Source: Diaprepes abbreviatus
Taxonomy: Eukaryota; Arthropoda; Insecta; Coleoptera; Curculionidae
DNA: 64,000 nt
Assembly: GCA_034092305.1 (NCBI GenBank)
Contig: JASJET010000121.1
Coordinates: 8,384,001 to 8,448,000, forward strand
Direction of reading: 5' to 3'
Shown one piece after another: positions 35,585 to 46,297 of this stretch (within the stretch, counting starts at the first letter, position 1; each line of letters opens with the position of its first letter). The notes under the pieces were generated by a model that saw only the letters and a list, made by a program, of their open reading frames with translations, was not told the DNA's origin and did not search any database. A program made the translations under genes and the position numbers.

Positions 35585-35735
35585 ATATATATTCGAGGGT
35601 AGCCGTTTATATTTTGAAAATATCGAATAAAAACAAATATTTATCATTGGAAATGGTTTAATTGGTTTTCAAAATATTCTTCACAATGAGCAATACACTT
35701 CTACATGCATTTGACCCAATTCATATGTTTTTTAT
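35585..35735 (-). pseudogene. Mariner transposase extreme C-terminus with TIR-like end
   Basis: Minus strand reads WVKCM, a stop, then CIAHCEEYFENQLNHFQ, as at the end of a mariner transposase ('..RWVKCI...GDYFE'). It is followed by AAACGGCTACCCTCG, a mariner-type TIR start. Upstream coding is absent. Confidence 0.55.
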
Positions 35736-36719
35736 TTTAACATAACCAGCCACTAGTACTAGAATAAAGCCTATTTTAAAGTCCTTAAACAACGCGGTAC
35801 CAGGGTAAATACCGAAGTTTTAGCGTGCTTAACAATCATTGTTCCCCTGATTTAGGATCCTGATTCAGAGTGGCATAATTAGAGCGTTCTAAATTTCTTC
35901 CACTTCTATATTCTAGGTAGGAAGCCTGAATTATGCGTACTCTAATACCCATTTTAGTCAGAACGAAGCAAGAACCGTTTTAACCGGTTAGCGTTATTAT
36001 AATCCCTAACGGACAAGTCAACATTATTTTGGATAATTTCATTGGGTGCATTCATTATTGCCAAAAAGTTAACGGTGAACACGTTAGATATTTTATAAAA
36101 TATATTTATTATTTTTTATATTATATATTATAAATTAGAGTATAGATTTAGGGATCTTGGTAACCATAACAGATATGAAATAGGTTAAATTGGGGCGAAT
36201 TTGCTCAATTAAATGCTGTTGAAAATTCTGGTTACTTCCATAAAAAAATGAAAATAGGCTAATTAATATAATTTTTGTTTGAAAAGATGTTTTCTAATAT
36301 ACTGCACACTATTTATAAATCCAACATTTCGGATTTCATGAACATCATCACCAACTATGTGGACCTGATATCTCTGTTACGTATTTAATAGGTTTTCGTC
36401 TCTCAAATGGAATGATCTATGTTACTGGTTCCTAAAGAGAATAATTTCGGCCCCTTTCGTTAAAACTCCATGTGTTAATGAGAGAAGAAAGATAAAATTT
36501 CGTTAAACATAATTTCCAATAAACTGATACAAAAATTATAGAAAAGATGAGTGGCTTTTAAAAAGAACATACCCTCAAATAGTAATAGCTTAAAGACTTT
36601 TTTTAATAATAAAGACATCATGATTAATATAAAACTATAAAATACTGATAAATGTTTAATTATTTTGTGTTATTACTATTTATTTATCATTTATTACTAA
36701 TATTTGATCATCTGCCCAT
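35736..36719. other. Transferrin intron, nothing recognised
   Basis: No coding or repeat structure recognised. Confidence 0.3.
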
Positions 36720-36832
36720 TTTATAACTCGGTTTAATCAGCACAAATTGAATGATTACCAAAAATTGCTTAGAATTCAACATTCGAAGGACATCATCAAG
36801 AACTCAAAAAGGGACCCAAACTTCTTGTACAT
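36720..36832 (+). pseudogene. Mariner transposase, middle fragment left of the hAT insertion
   Basis: Reads NQHKLNDYQKLLRIQHSKDI and IKNSKRDPNFLYI, matching mariner '..QDLxxxxKNDPNFLDRVITGDETW'. It stops exactly at the hAT terminus at 36833. The frame resumes after the hAT at 41665 with MTANETWCFQHDPETKRQS. The 8-base target copy TTGTACAT is at 36825-36832. Confidence 0.8.
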
Positions 36833-37427
36833 CAGTCGCGGCTTTTAATTAGGTATACAGCAACATACTAACAAATATAAATACAAATATTATAACAATT
36901 GGTTGAGAAATGTTTATTTAATAAAAATCATTATTTTTTCTCTCTCAACAAATCCGGTTCTTATTTGTCATTTAAATGAGCATAAACTAGTGCAATTTAA
37001 CGGACATGATATCCCTTATAATTGGCGGGAACCTATGCATAGTCTGAAAATTATAACTCCCGGTATAAAAAGGTGTGATACCACTTGTATGAATTTTAAC
37101 ACGCTTCTATTTAGAGGCACCGAATAAGTCTTAATTTACTAATTCCAGTTTTAAAGAGTTTCTTCACTGGCCTGCACGTTTTCCTATAAAAACTCATTAT
37201 GATGTCAAACTTTCAATGTCAATATCTTAAATGCTATTAAATTTAAGTATAAGGTGCGCTATATGCAATAGAATTAGAATTTTATGGTCTACAAATGTAA
37301 TCATATTGGTGATGGTCAGTTAAAAAAAAACACCTGAGCTAAAAATGTTTTATTTATATTTATCAAGAACAAAATTCTTTTTATAGAGCTGGATTTGGTT
37401 TTTGCCTGTTACGATCAAAAGCAAAAT

Positions 37428-37888
37428 ACACAGTGCGTTCCGAAGTAAGCAGGACTTTTTAAAAATAGCGCATACTTGTAGCGTCACGTATTGATGGTTA
37501 CATGCGGTCAAAATTTCAAAATCAACAGACGATTAGAAACCGAGGTATTGCTTTGTAAATAACAGTGTATTTGTAGCATCGGTGCAAAAAAGACCATGAA
37601 CACATTAATTTCTGTTTTAAACTTGATAAAACTTTTACCGAAACGCTTCAGTTGATGATAGAAGTATATCGTGATGAGTGTTTATCCCGTAGCAGAGTCC
37701 ACGAGTAGTGTATGATGTCCGTGAAGACCGAAATGATGAATAATATGTTGCACAAACAAAATTTGTGTTAACAGAAAACTACGTGAATGCATCAAAGATT
37801 GCTCAAATTATTCATGAAAATTAATGAAAATGGAACTGAATATGTTCAAAATATTAATTTTCGGAAAAATCTGTTCACGGTTTAATCA
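37428..37888 (+). pseudogene. Mariner 5' TIR and N-terminal transposase fragment
   Basis: The TIR ACACAGTGCGTTCCGAAGTA is inverted at 42255-42276 (TTTGAAACGCACTCTGTGT). Then come EHINFCFKLDKTFTETLQLM with IEVYRDECLSRSRVHE (paired HTH of mariner), a frameshifted region and ASKIAQIIHEN, ending ICSRFNQHKL. The last 17 bases (CGGTTTAATCAGCACAA) also occur at 36730, at the start of the middle fragment. So the N-terminal part lies to the right of the part that should follow it. Confidence 0.75.
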
Positions 37889-38235
37889 GCACAAGCTAAT
37901 ACATTGGATCGTATATGGAGTTGCCTATCTAAGACGTGGCTTAATGAATGTTGTGAGTCGACTTGCACACCTATGTTTAAGCTGTATTTTCGCTGTCAAT
38001 TTATTTCAACCATGTTCAAAAAATTTCTGGCGATGAAATGGTGACATCATGTTAAAATTGTTTGTACGTGTTTTGAAACAATTATAGATATGCTTTCAAA
38101 TAAGTGAACATACGCACTTCCTCATTATCGTATTAAGGCAATCGAAAATAGTAACGCCATTTCAAACGTGTTTCAAAACCGATCTAAACCGGGTTACCCC
38201 GTGTTTGTCCAGGGGCCAATCAAAGCTCTCTCTTG

Positions 38236-38757
38236 GGGGGGGGGGGGGGGGCGGTGATATCACAAAAGTACAGTATGGCACGCGAAAGCAAGTTGTCGAC
38301 GTGGGCATGGGCGGATCTAGCCTCTCTCTTAGAGGGGGAAGGGGTGGTGATATCACAAAAGTACAGCATGGCAAGCGAAAGCAAGTTGTCGACGGAGGGG
38401 ACACCAGCAACATTCTTATTTCTAGTGTAAAAGGCAAGATTGGGTTTATTTTTCTGAATTTGAAGCTCTTGGAGAGGGGGAGGGGCGATCACAAGAAAAA
38501 ACAAGTTGCCGACAGAGGGGGGAGATGCCAGCAGCATACACATTCCTAATATAAGAGGCAGAATCGGGTCTATTTTCCTGAACTCAAAAGCCTTGGGTGG
38601 GGGCTTATCGCAAGAAATATAAGTTTTCACAGGGGGGGGGGGGGGGGAGGTGCCAGCAACATACACCTTCCTAATATAAAAAGCAGAATCGGTTCTACTT
38701 TCCTAAACTCAAGGCTCATGGGAGGGGGGGGGGGGATGCAAGCATACACATTCCTAT
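38236..38757 (+). repeat. G-rich minisatellite inside the composite element
   Basis: About four diverged units of 110-135 bases: G-run, ATCACAAAAGTACAG or ATCACAAGAAA, CAAGTTGTCGAC, CCAGCA.CATACACATTCCTA, AGGCAGAATCGGGTCTATTT, CTGAACTCAAAGCTCTTGG. G-runs reach 17 bases (38236-38252). The matching array in copy 2 is 45251-45680. Frames on both strands stay open because of composition, not coding. Confidence 0.85.
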
Positions 38758-38758
38758 A

Positions 38759-40336
38759 CTCTATTCAAGAACTAGAGAGAGTAATAAAACTGTTACCGAA
38801 ACCTTCAACGTACTTGCTCCAGTGCCGCATGTTAATTGAGGACTGCCGTAAATCTAATTTTATTTAAATATTATAAGCTTTTATGAATTTACTGCAACAA
38901 TGAAATTTCTGATAGTTCAATTTAATTTCTGTCAGTGAGCAAAGTATACCTTACAGTGTGTCCTTAGTGATTTATCTTGTTTGCCCTTGTTTTTATATAT
39001 TATTTAAGATTAATGAGATACCCAAAAGATATGGCTTCCCCCTCTATATTTATTCCAAAATTGTTAAATCAAGGCATTTTTTCCTCGACGAAAAACTTAT
39101 TACGATGACTGTTTATGATGCCTTAAGATATCAATATCTAGATAATAATGTTAAAAGTTTTGTTAAGATGTGTTCCAACATGACAGGAATTGGAAAATCT
39201 ACTATTTACCAAATACTGAAGAAAAAAGTTGTTAGTACTCCCAAGGAACTAATTATAATTAATTTGAGCGAAGATAGATTCATTGACTTTGATTACGAAT
39301 TAGGAACGTAATGTTTACCAGTGTAAACACAATTTATTATTTAAATTTTTGTTTTTGTTGTATTTTATTGTTTAATGTTGTTTATATATTTTTTATTTCT
39401 TTATATATTTTTATTTAAGTGTGTTCCGCTCTTTAATTTTAAATATATTTAAATCCAATTAACCTTGATTTTTTTATTATTTTATTATTGTATTTGTGTA
39501 TTTTTCTTAAGCGTGTAGAATTACATGTTTATTTTATTTTTTTGGTCTATCGGATTTCCATATAATAAAGTAAATTAAATTAAGACGTCAGTGCAATGGA
39601 AATAAAAATAAGTAGGTCTAATTTTCACTGTAACATATAAAAATTAATTAAATGTAATTCTGCAGATGGTTTAAGAAATAAATAAACTAAAACGTCAAAT
39701 GTTTTTAATTAATAATGAAATTACCGATAGCCCCAAAAAATTTTTATTATTATATGGACAAGTTTATCTTTTTATACTTGTTTAACTTGTTGTATTTTTG
39801 ACAATGGGTATTTTGTAAATATTCAAATTATTACTTAGAATTTTTTAAGAGAATAAGGCTACGTTTTAGTCTGAATGTGCCTAAAATGGTTGCTATGTCA
39901 AAATTAAAAAGAATATAAGTACAGTTGTGGTTTGTGTTGAATATGACAAAATTATCTATATTTTGTAATGTATGGGAATTATTAAGAAATCATAAGAAAT
40001 AAAATAATATTATAAAAACTTTTTATTTTAAGTTTATTACCGAAATAATATTCTATGCCATAAATACTTAGTAATAAAATAAACCTCCTTCCGACACCTA
40101 TGCCAAGGATTAAAATCCTTTTTAACACTTCACACTTCCAAATATCTCTTTTTATCCAATCCAAATAGTCCATTATTATAGACCGATATTTTTGATTATA
40201 AAATTTCTAACCCATTCCTATGAAAAATATATGTGTCTAACAGATTTTGCCAAAGACACCGGACTATAGGTAGTTTGCAAAGAAAAAAAGGGTAAAAAAT
40301 GATTTATTACTCTCTCTCTCTAGTTCTTGAATAAAC
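38759..40336 (+). mobile_element. Deleted Tc1/mariner-type element nested in the minisatellite, copy 1
   Basis: TIRs CTCTATTCAAGAACTAGAGA and TCTAGTTCTTGAATAAAC, flanked by TA on both sides (38757-38758, 40337-40338), as in the Tc1/mariner superfamily. The insertion splits a minisatellite unit between TTCCTA and TAGTACAAGAGGC. The 1578-bp interior has a truncated transposase frame and long AT-rich DNA. Confidence 0.85.
38958..39311 (+). pseudogene. Internally deleted transposase: N-terminal HTH fused to C-terminal tail
   Basis: Open for 117 codons with no stop: IPKRYGFPLYIYSKIVKS, TVYDALRYQYLDNNVKSFVK, MCSNMTGIGKSTIYQILKKK (HTH-like N-terminus of a Tc1/mariner-type transposase common in insects), then directly ELIIINLSEDRFIDFDYELG (C-terminal tail). 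The catalytic DDE/D core is deleted. The frame opens on GTG; the first ATG is at TMTVYDAL. It could give a DNA-binding fragment without a catalytic domain, but expression is unproven. Confidence 0.65.
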
Positions 40337-40444
40337 TATAGTACAAGAGGCAAAATCGGGTCTATTTTCCTGAATTCAAAGCTCTTGGGAGGCGGGGGCG
40401 ATCGTCCCCGCCCCGCCTCCCCTTAGATCCGCGCTTTTTTTCAT

Positions 40445-41440
40445 TCTGCCTTTTGGTTTTGGTAAAAACAAAAAGGAATTCCGTTCAGAGTTTAATTACA
40501 GAGCCATTCTGTGGTCGGTCACAAGGCTAAAATAAAAAGACTTGAAAGGCCTACTCCGAATTTAAAAATAGAATAATCCGTGTCTAGCAAAAAAAGAACT
40601 TTTACTAGGAAGTTCATTCCCGACCTTTATAATGAACATACGTGGCTTTGTCATTGTGAAATTAAAAAGGTCCAATTTTGTTCTCATTGTTTATTATTTG
40701 GTGGAGAAACTTATTAAATAAAAGTAGTTTTACCGACTTAAATCCTTCGGGGGATCACATGAAGAAGCATACGTTGTCGGCAAAACATATGAAAAATGTT
40801 TTGTAATATTCACTTTTTGGGTCTGTTACCGTACCTGCTCAATTAACAACGCTTATCGTAGAGATATTGAACTGCACAATGAAAAAGTGAGACATAATCG
40901 GTACATTTGAAACATTATAGTTAATTGTGTGCATTTCTGTCGAGCTTTCGAACTCGCGCAATGAGGACATGATGAGTCTACGTCTCCCTCTAATTCCGGG
41001 GTTTTTCGAGGTTTAATTGATTCTAATGCTGACTTAGACGGCGCTCTGAAACAACATTTGGAACAAGTATTGGTATGTAAAGGTAACTCAAAAACCATTC
41101 AAAATGAAATTTTACAAGCAATGTTTATTTTGCCAAAAGGAAATTTCGGGACTTCTTGTACTTTATGACTATGTTTCACAAAACATCAAGCTAAGTGAGA
41201 CAGACAATTTTAACTACTATTTCGATGATATCGGCTGAAGCAGAACGCTGCTTTTCTACCCTCACATGGATAAAAACGTTTTTACGGAATACTATGAACC
41301 AAGAAAGATTTTCTGCTTTGGCAGTGCTCTCCAAAGGAAGAGATCTTATTGAAAGCATACCTGATTTCAATCAGCGACTTATTGATAAGTTTGCTAATGC
41401 TAAAGATCGGCGTATGGATTTTCTTTATAAATAATTCACA
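40445..41440 (+). pseudogene. hAT transposase copy B, internally deleted
   Basis: N-terminal part (40600-41100): FIPDLYNEHTWLC-like, YRRDIELHNEKVRHNRYI, LRGHDESTS-like. It then jumps at about 41160-41200 to the C-terminal dimerisation domain in an open frame 41195-41434: MISAEAERCFSTLTWIKTFL, RNTMNQERFSALAVLSK and NAKDRRMDFLYK. The catalytic core and insertion domain are missing. Confidence 0.8.
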
Positions 41441-41664
41441 CAGTAAGTTATACGTGCATTTTTTGGGTGCTATATTTTTAAAATTTACTACCTTCTTTAT
41501 GTTTAGTTATTTAAAATACACTGCTTTGTTTCATATTAACTCAATTTTTGAAGGCTTTTATTTTTTCATCCACCGGTGCCTATGACTGGTTTTATACATA
41601 TCTATGTTTTTAATGTGCCATTGGAATTGCAACCCCTACTTTTTTAACGCACCAGCCGCCACTG

Positions 41665-42276
41665 TTGCACATCATTATGACTGCTAATGAAACATGGTGT
41701 TTCCAACACGATCCAGAAACCAAACGTCAAAGTGCAGCATAGAAACACCCCGATGATCCTAATTTGAAAAAAAGTCGTTTGGAGAAATCGAAAGTTGATT
41801 TTTTTCTACGACTCGAAGGCAATAATTCATAAGGAGTTCATTCCTCACACTTAATGCTGTGTTTTATCTTGGTTGAAACGTTTGGTGTGGCGTATTCGTC
41901 GTATTTGGCCAAAATATCGTGGAGAAGGAAGTTGGCGCTTGTTGCATGACAATGAGCTATCTCATTGATCGACCCTTGTGAGTAGAAATAGCATTTTCAC
42001 CATAACCACTCTCCGTATTCGCCTGACTTAGCACCATGTGATTTCTTTCTATTTGGAAAATTGCATTTGTCGATGAAAGGAAAGCATTATGCCAACGCGG
42101 AGGCCATCCAAAAGGCTTGCACCAACATTCTCAAGGAGATCTCTACAGACAACTTATAAAACTCGTTCGAGATGCTTTTTTACCGTGCAAATTACTGTAT
42201 AGAGTCTCAAAAAGAGTATTTCGAATAAAATAAAAAAGTTTTATCATTCCTGTTTACTTTGAAACGCACTCTGTGT
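41665..42276 (+). pseudogene. Mariner transposase C-terminal part and 3' TIR
   Basis: Resumes at MTANETWCFQHDPETKRQS (first catalytic Asp of 'TGDETW' is Asn here). It continues with KKSRLEKSKVDFFLR, YRGEGSWRLLHDNELSH (second catalytic Asp), HSPYSPDLAPCDFFLF read with a frameshift (third Asp), GKLHLSMKGKHYANAEAI and ANYCIESQKEYFE. The 3' TIR ends near 42276, matching 37428. Several stops and shifts. Confidence 0.85.
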
Positions 42277-43417
42277 TAGAAAATTTAAGATGATCCTTAA
42301 TTCATTTTGCGTAACTTATTTTCAAAAAATATAAAACAGCTTCCAATTCTAAGATTTATAAGTAAGAGAAGGTCGGCGTTCGGTTGTCGGACTCTTAGAT
42401 ATTATTTTTTACATCCGCTATAAAGAAATATTTAGCTGAACTTTCGGATCGTGCGTCTCTTTAATGATTACATTTTCGCATTAATTTCGAATAGAACCGG
42501 CCTATTATTAACGTTATAATATTTTTGTTTACCCCGACCAATTTGAAATTATCATTTTAAGTGTGACCATGTTCTCGTTCCTATTCACGATTTTGTTTTC
42601 TCTTAGAAAATCAGAATTCTGACGAGTAAATGACTCTATATAAGTGTCAACGTCCTAGTATAGAGTTTCGTTTACAGCAAATAGAATCGTTTTCATCTGA
42701 AATTTAAATTTTACTGCTTGGCTTTTTACATATTGTCTAATGTACTTTTGTACTTTTACTCTGTTCTGAAAGCAACCTAGAAAATTTTCCAATTTGAAAT
42801 AGAAAAAAATACCTATTTGTATAACAAAAGAGACATTCTTGTTAGAAATGGAGTTCGATACAGAGGATAATAACTAGATATGGATTCCTTTATCAATATA
42901 TCGATTGGAATAAGTCGGTAACAATTAATCTGTATTTCTATATTTCAGTAAGTAGGGGGTTTATTAAAAACTACTATCCTATAGATTAGTCAATGATAGC
43001 AAATGCATCATAAGGAAGATATGGCCCTCGAACACAGACTTTTATTTAATATCTTTGAAAAGGCTTGAATCACTGATATGTTGTTTAAATTCAGACTAAC
43101 ATCAATAAGTGTTATTCTTTTATGTTAAAAGTGAGCGGCCAATTTAGTCAGTAGCACTAAGACACGGGAACGGTCTGGTTACCAAAAATTATGATTCCAT
43201 AAAACCATCTACATAAAAAATATATTCTTGTAAAAAAGCACTACAGTAATAGTGTAGGAAAAAATCCGATTAAATTAAATCAATGCCTAAACTCTGATTT
43301 ATTTGTGTTTCATTTAAATATCAAAGTAAGCTTATGACAACTATCAATTTGAAACAGAAAAACATCATAGCTTGTGGTTAAAGTCAAGATAATAATCACT
43401 ACTAAGTAAAAACCAGT
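42277..43417. other. Transferrin intron, nothing recognised
   Basis: AT-rich, no coding or repeat structure recognised between the two composite copies. Confidence 0.35.
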
Positions 43418-43503
43418 GTTCGAAGCAGGCGCGGATAGCCCCCCCCCCCCCCCAAGAGCTTCGAGTTCAAGAAAATAGACCCGATTTTGCCTCTTATACT
43501 ATA

Positions 43504-45250
43504 GTTTATTTAAGAACTAGAGAGAGTGATAAATTATTTTTTACCCTATTTTTTCTTCGCAAACTACCTGTGTTCTTTAGTCCGGTGTCTTTGGCAAAAT
43601 CTGTTAGACAAATATATTTTTCATAGAAATGGGTTAGAAATTTTATAATCAAAAATACCGGTCTATAATAATGGACTATTTGGGTTGGATAACAAAAGAT
43701 ATTTGGATGTGTAAAGTGTTAAAAAGGATTTTAATCCTTGTCATAGGCGTCGGAAGGAGGTTTATTTTATCACTAAGTATTCATGGCATAGAATATTATT
43801 TCGGTAATAAACTTACAATAAAAAGTTTTTATTATATTATTTTATTTCTTATGATTTCTTAATAATTCATATACATTAGATAATATAAATAATTTTGACA
43901 TATTTAACACAAATTACAACTGTAATTTTATTATTTTTAATTTTGGCATAGTAACCGTTTTAGGCACATTCAGACTAAATCGTAGCCTGTTTCTCTCAAA
44001 GAATTCCAAGTTATAATTTAAATACTTACAAAATACCCATTGTCAAAAATACAAGAAGTTAAACGTATAAAAAAATAAATTCGTCCATGAAATATCAAAA
44101 TTTTTTTAGGGCTATCGGTCATTTTATTATTAATTAAAAACATTTTAATGTTTCAGTTTATTTATTTCTTAAACCATCTTTAGAATTACAATTAAACACT
44201 AAAAAGGGATTCAAATGTAATTAATTTTTATATATTACAGAAAATTTAAATAATAAATTGTGTTTACGCTGGTAAATATTAGGTAACTAATTCGTAATCA
44301 AAGTCAGTGAAGCTATCTTCGCTCAAATTAATTATAATTGGTTCCGCTATCTCACCGATCATGAAATCGAGTTTCCACAATTTCTTTTATTATATGTTTT
44401 TTTCCCGATTTTCTGCAATAACTTTATTCAAAAAAATCTTTCAGAAGTTCAGTTAAATTACTAATTTTGTAAGTTGTATTATTTCTAGCAACTCTACCTT
44501 TTACTTGAGAGAGATATTTCCTTCTCCAAGGGACATTTTCCGGACAATCTAGAAGAACAGATTTGCTATCTGGTTTTTCCCAGCAAAAATTGAGATCTCT
44601 GAGCAATTTCCAGGGCTCAGTTCTTGTAATTTCAGGTAAATCCCAATCTTCATTGATTTTAGTTAAAATTTTGTCGACGGTTGAGATATGTTTCTCATAA
44701 TAAAATGTATGTACAACTCCTTTTATTACAGTTTACATCTCTTCTTCTAACGAGGTTTTGAGTACTAACAATTCCAGTAGTTTTTTTCCTTCAGTATTCG
44801 GTACATAGTAGATTTTCCAACTCCTATCATGTTGGAACACATCTCAACAAAGCTTTTAACATTATTATCTAGATACTAACATCTTAAGGCATCATAAACA
44901 TTTATCGTAATAGGTTTTTCGTTGAGGAAAAAATGCCCTGGTTTAATGATTTCCGAATAAATATAGATGTGGAAGCCATATCTTTTGGGTATCTCAATAA
45001 TCTCAAATAATATTTAAAAACAAGCACAAACAAGATAAATCACTAAGAACACACTGTAAGGTGTACTTTGCTCACTGACAGAAATTAAATTGAACTATCA
45101 GAAATTTTATTATTGCAGTAAATTTCTAAATGTTTATAATATTTAAATATAATTAGATTTACGGCAGTCCTCAGTTACCTGCGGCATTGAAGCAAGTACG
45201 TTGAAGGTTTCGGTAACAATTTTATTATACTCTCTAGTTCTTGAATAGAG
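43504..45250 (-). mobile_element. Nested Tc1/mariner-type element, copy 2
   Basis: Same TIRs as 38759-40336 (GTTTATTTAAGAACTAG at 43504, GTTCTTGAATAGAG at 45250), TA at both outer edges. At 1747 bp it keeps about 170 bp more of the coding region than copy 1. Confidence 0.85.
44282..45010 (-). pseudogene. Transposase relic in nested element copy 2
   Basis: On the minus strand: KRYGFHIYIYSEIIKPGHFF, YLDNNVKSFVEMCSNMIGVG, STMYRILKEK, then after frame changes FYYEKHISTVDKILTKINED, LLRDLNFCWEKPDSKSVLL and NVPWRRKYLSQVK, then EPIIINLSEDSFTDFDYELV. The HTH and the linker before the catalytic core are present; the DDE/D core itself is deleted. It shows what copy 1 lost between KEK and ELIIINLS. Confidence 0.7.
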
Positions 45251-45721
45251 TACAGGAATGTATATGCTTGCGATCGCCCCTCCCCTTCCCAACAACTTTG
45301 AGTTCAGGAAAATATGACCGATTCTGCCTTTTATATTAGGAATGTGTATGCTGCTGGCAGGTCCCCCCCCCCCGTTGACAACTTATTTTTCTTGCGATAG
45401 CCCCCCCCCCCTCAAGAGCTTTGAGTTTAGGAAAATAGACCCGAGTCTGCCTCTAAAACTAGGAATGTGTATGCTGTAACTTGTATTTTCTTGTGATCGC
45501 CCCCCACACCTCTAAGAGCTTCAAATTCAGAAAAATAGACCCGACCCTGCCTTTTACACTAGAAATGGGAATGTTGTTGGTATCTCCCCCCCCCTCTCCT
45601 TCGACAACTTGCTTTCGCTTGCCATACTGTACTTTTGTGAGATCATTGCCCTCCCCCCCCAAAAGAGAGAGGCTGGATCCGCCCCTGGTTCGAAGGCTAC
45701 CCTTAAACGGCCATTGCTATT

Positions 45722-46008
45722 CAGAGGTGGATCCAAGGGAGGCAGTAGGCACGATCGTCCATCCTCAAGAGTTTAGAATTCAGAAAAAAGACTCGCCTGC
45801 ATTGAAAACGTGGATGTCGCTGAAACTAGGTGTGATTTTGGTAGGATAGCCTTATGGCAGATTGATTTAATTCTATCAACTCTCTTTCACTTGACATACA
45901 TTCTTGTATACGAGTAGGGTGAGAGTTATTTCGACCTTTTCTTTGCTCTTGTAGTAACACCACCCTCCCCCTACTCCAAAGAGAAAAGAAAGGCTGGATG
46001 TGCCCTTG
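45722..46008 (-). mobile_element. Short non-autonomous relative of the composite element
   Basis: Ends CAGAGGTGGATCCAAGGGAG (45722) and GGCTGGATGTGCCCTTG (46008). Also shared with the composite are CTCCAAAGAGAAAAGAAAGG near the right end and GTTTAGAATTCAGAAAAA-like sequence. About 290 bp, no minisatellite, no nested element. Target duplication unclear. Confidence 0.6.
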
Positions 46009-46084
46009 GGAGTATTACATATTTTTTGCATATTGTAAATATACAGTAATAATAATATATTCAAAAGAAAGGTAAATAAAATAT

Positions 46085-46297
46085 CTACCGGTTACAGCAA
46101 AAATCTCGACAATCGTTCAAGTAGGATACGGCCCGGGACACTCACAGTGCACTTCTCTAGACTATAGCTTCACTATAGGAAACAGAAGTAGATCGTGGGG
46201 ACCGTCAATCCAGGAGGGTTTTAGCCGATAAGAAGCCGGCACGACCCGCACACTTCGTGCGGGTGTCTATGTAAGATTTCCCCTCAAAAAAAAAAAA
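46085..46297 (+). mobile_element. GC-rich hairpin followed by an A-tract, possible LINE 3' end
   Basis: Markedly GC-richer than its surroundings. It contains a perfect hairpin CCCGCAC-acttc-GTGCGGG (46245-46263), preceded by CAGGAGGGTTTTAGCCGATA and followed at 46285 by 13 A. Structured 3' UTR plus poly(A) is typical of non-LTR retrotransposons; the 'TTTTAGCCGATA' segment reminds me of R1-clade 3' ends, which I cannot verify. No coding part is attached. Confidence 0.45.

Larger units (their letters stand above)
38210..40434 (+). mobile_element. Minisatellite-bearing hAT-like non-autonomous element, copy 1 (composite)
   Basis: Begins CAGGGGCCAATCAAAGCTCT (copy 2: CAGGGGCGGATCCAGCCTCT) and ends GATCCGCGC. 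It carries G-rich tandem repeats with an inserted Tc1/mariner-type element (38759-40336). It interrupts hAT copy B between CCGGGTTACCCC and the TTTTGGTTTTGG stretch. Copy 2 at 43426-45687 has a clean 8-bp target duplication, which assigns the family. Confidence 0.8.
36833..41664 (+). mobile_element. hAT element copy B, with nested insertions, inside a mariner
   Basis: The 5' terminus is CAGTCGCGGCTTTTA and the 3' terminus GCCGCCACTG. Flanking target copies TTGTACAT (36825-36832) and TTGCACAT (41665-41672) agree at 7 of 8 bases, standard for hAT. The 5' region is recognisable to about 36890 and again at 37888-38205 (GTATATGGAGTTGCCTATCT, CCGGGTTACCCC). The transposase part runs 40445-41440. 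Between these lie an out-of-order mariner piece and a 2.2 kb nested element. Inactive. Confidence 0.82.
43426..45687 (-). mobile_element. Composite element copy 2 (inverted), with perfect 8-bp target duplication
   Basis: Minus-strand ends CAGGGGCGGATCCAGCCTC (45687) and GGCTATCCGCGCCTG (43426). Flanked by GTTCGAAG on both sides (43418-43425 and 45688-45695), an exact 8-bp target duplication. TIR core CAGG.GCGGAT plus 8-bp duplication indicate a hAT-type non-autonomous element. It contains the same minisatellite and the same nested Tc1/mariner-type element as copy 1, about 3 kb away in reverse orientation. Confidence 0.9.

Noticed and set aside
36330..36375. Minus-strand GTGATGA...GAAATG as a further hammerhead
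   Set aside because: C3 is G, no stem II can close next to GAAA and stem I does not pair.
38162..38666. Gly- and Pro-rich open frames of 91-148 codons on both strands
   Set aside because: They follow the G-rich minisatellite of the composite element; unit lengths shift the frame between copies, and the matching array at 45459-45849 reads differently.
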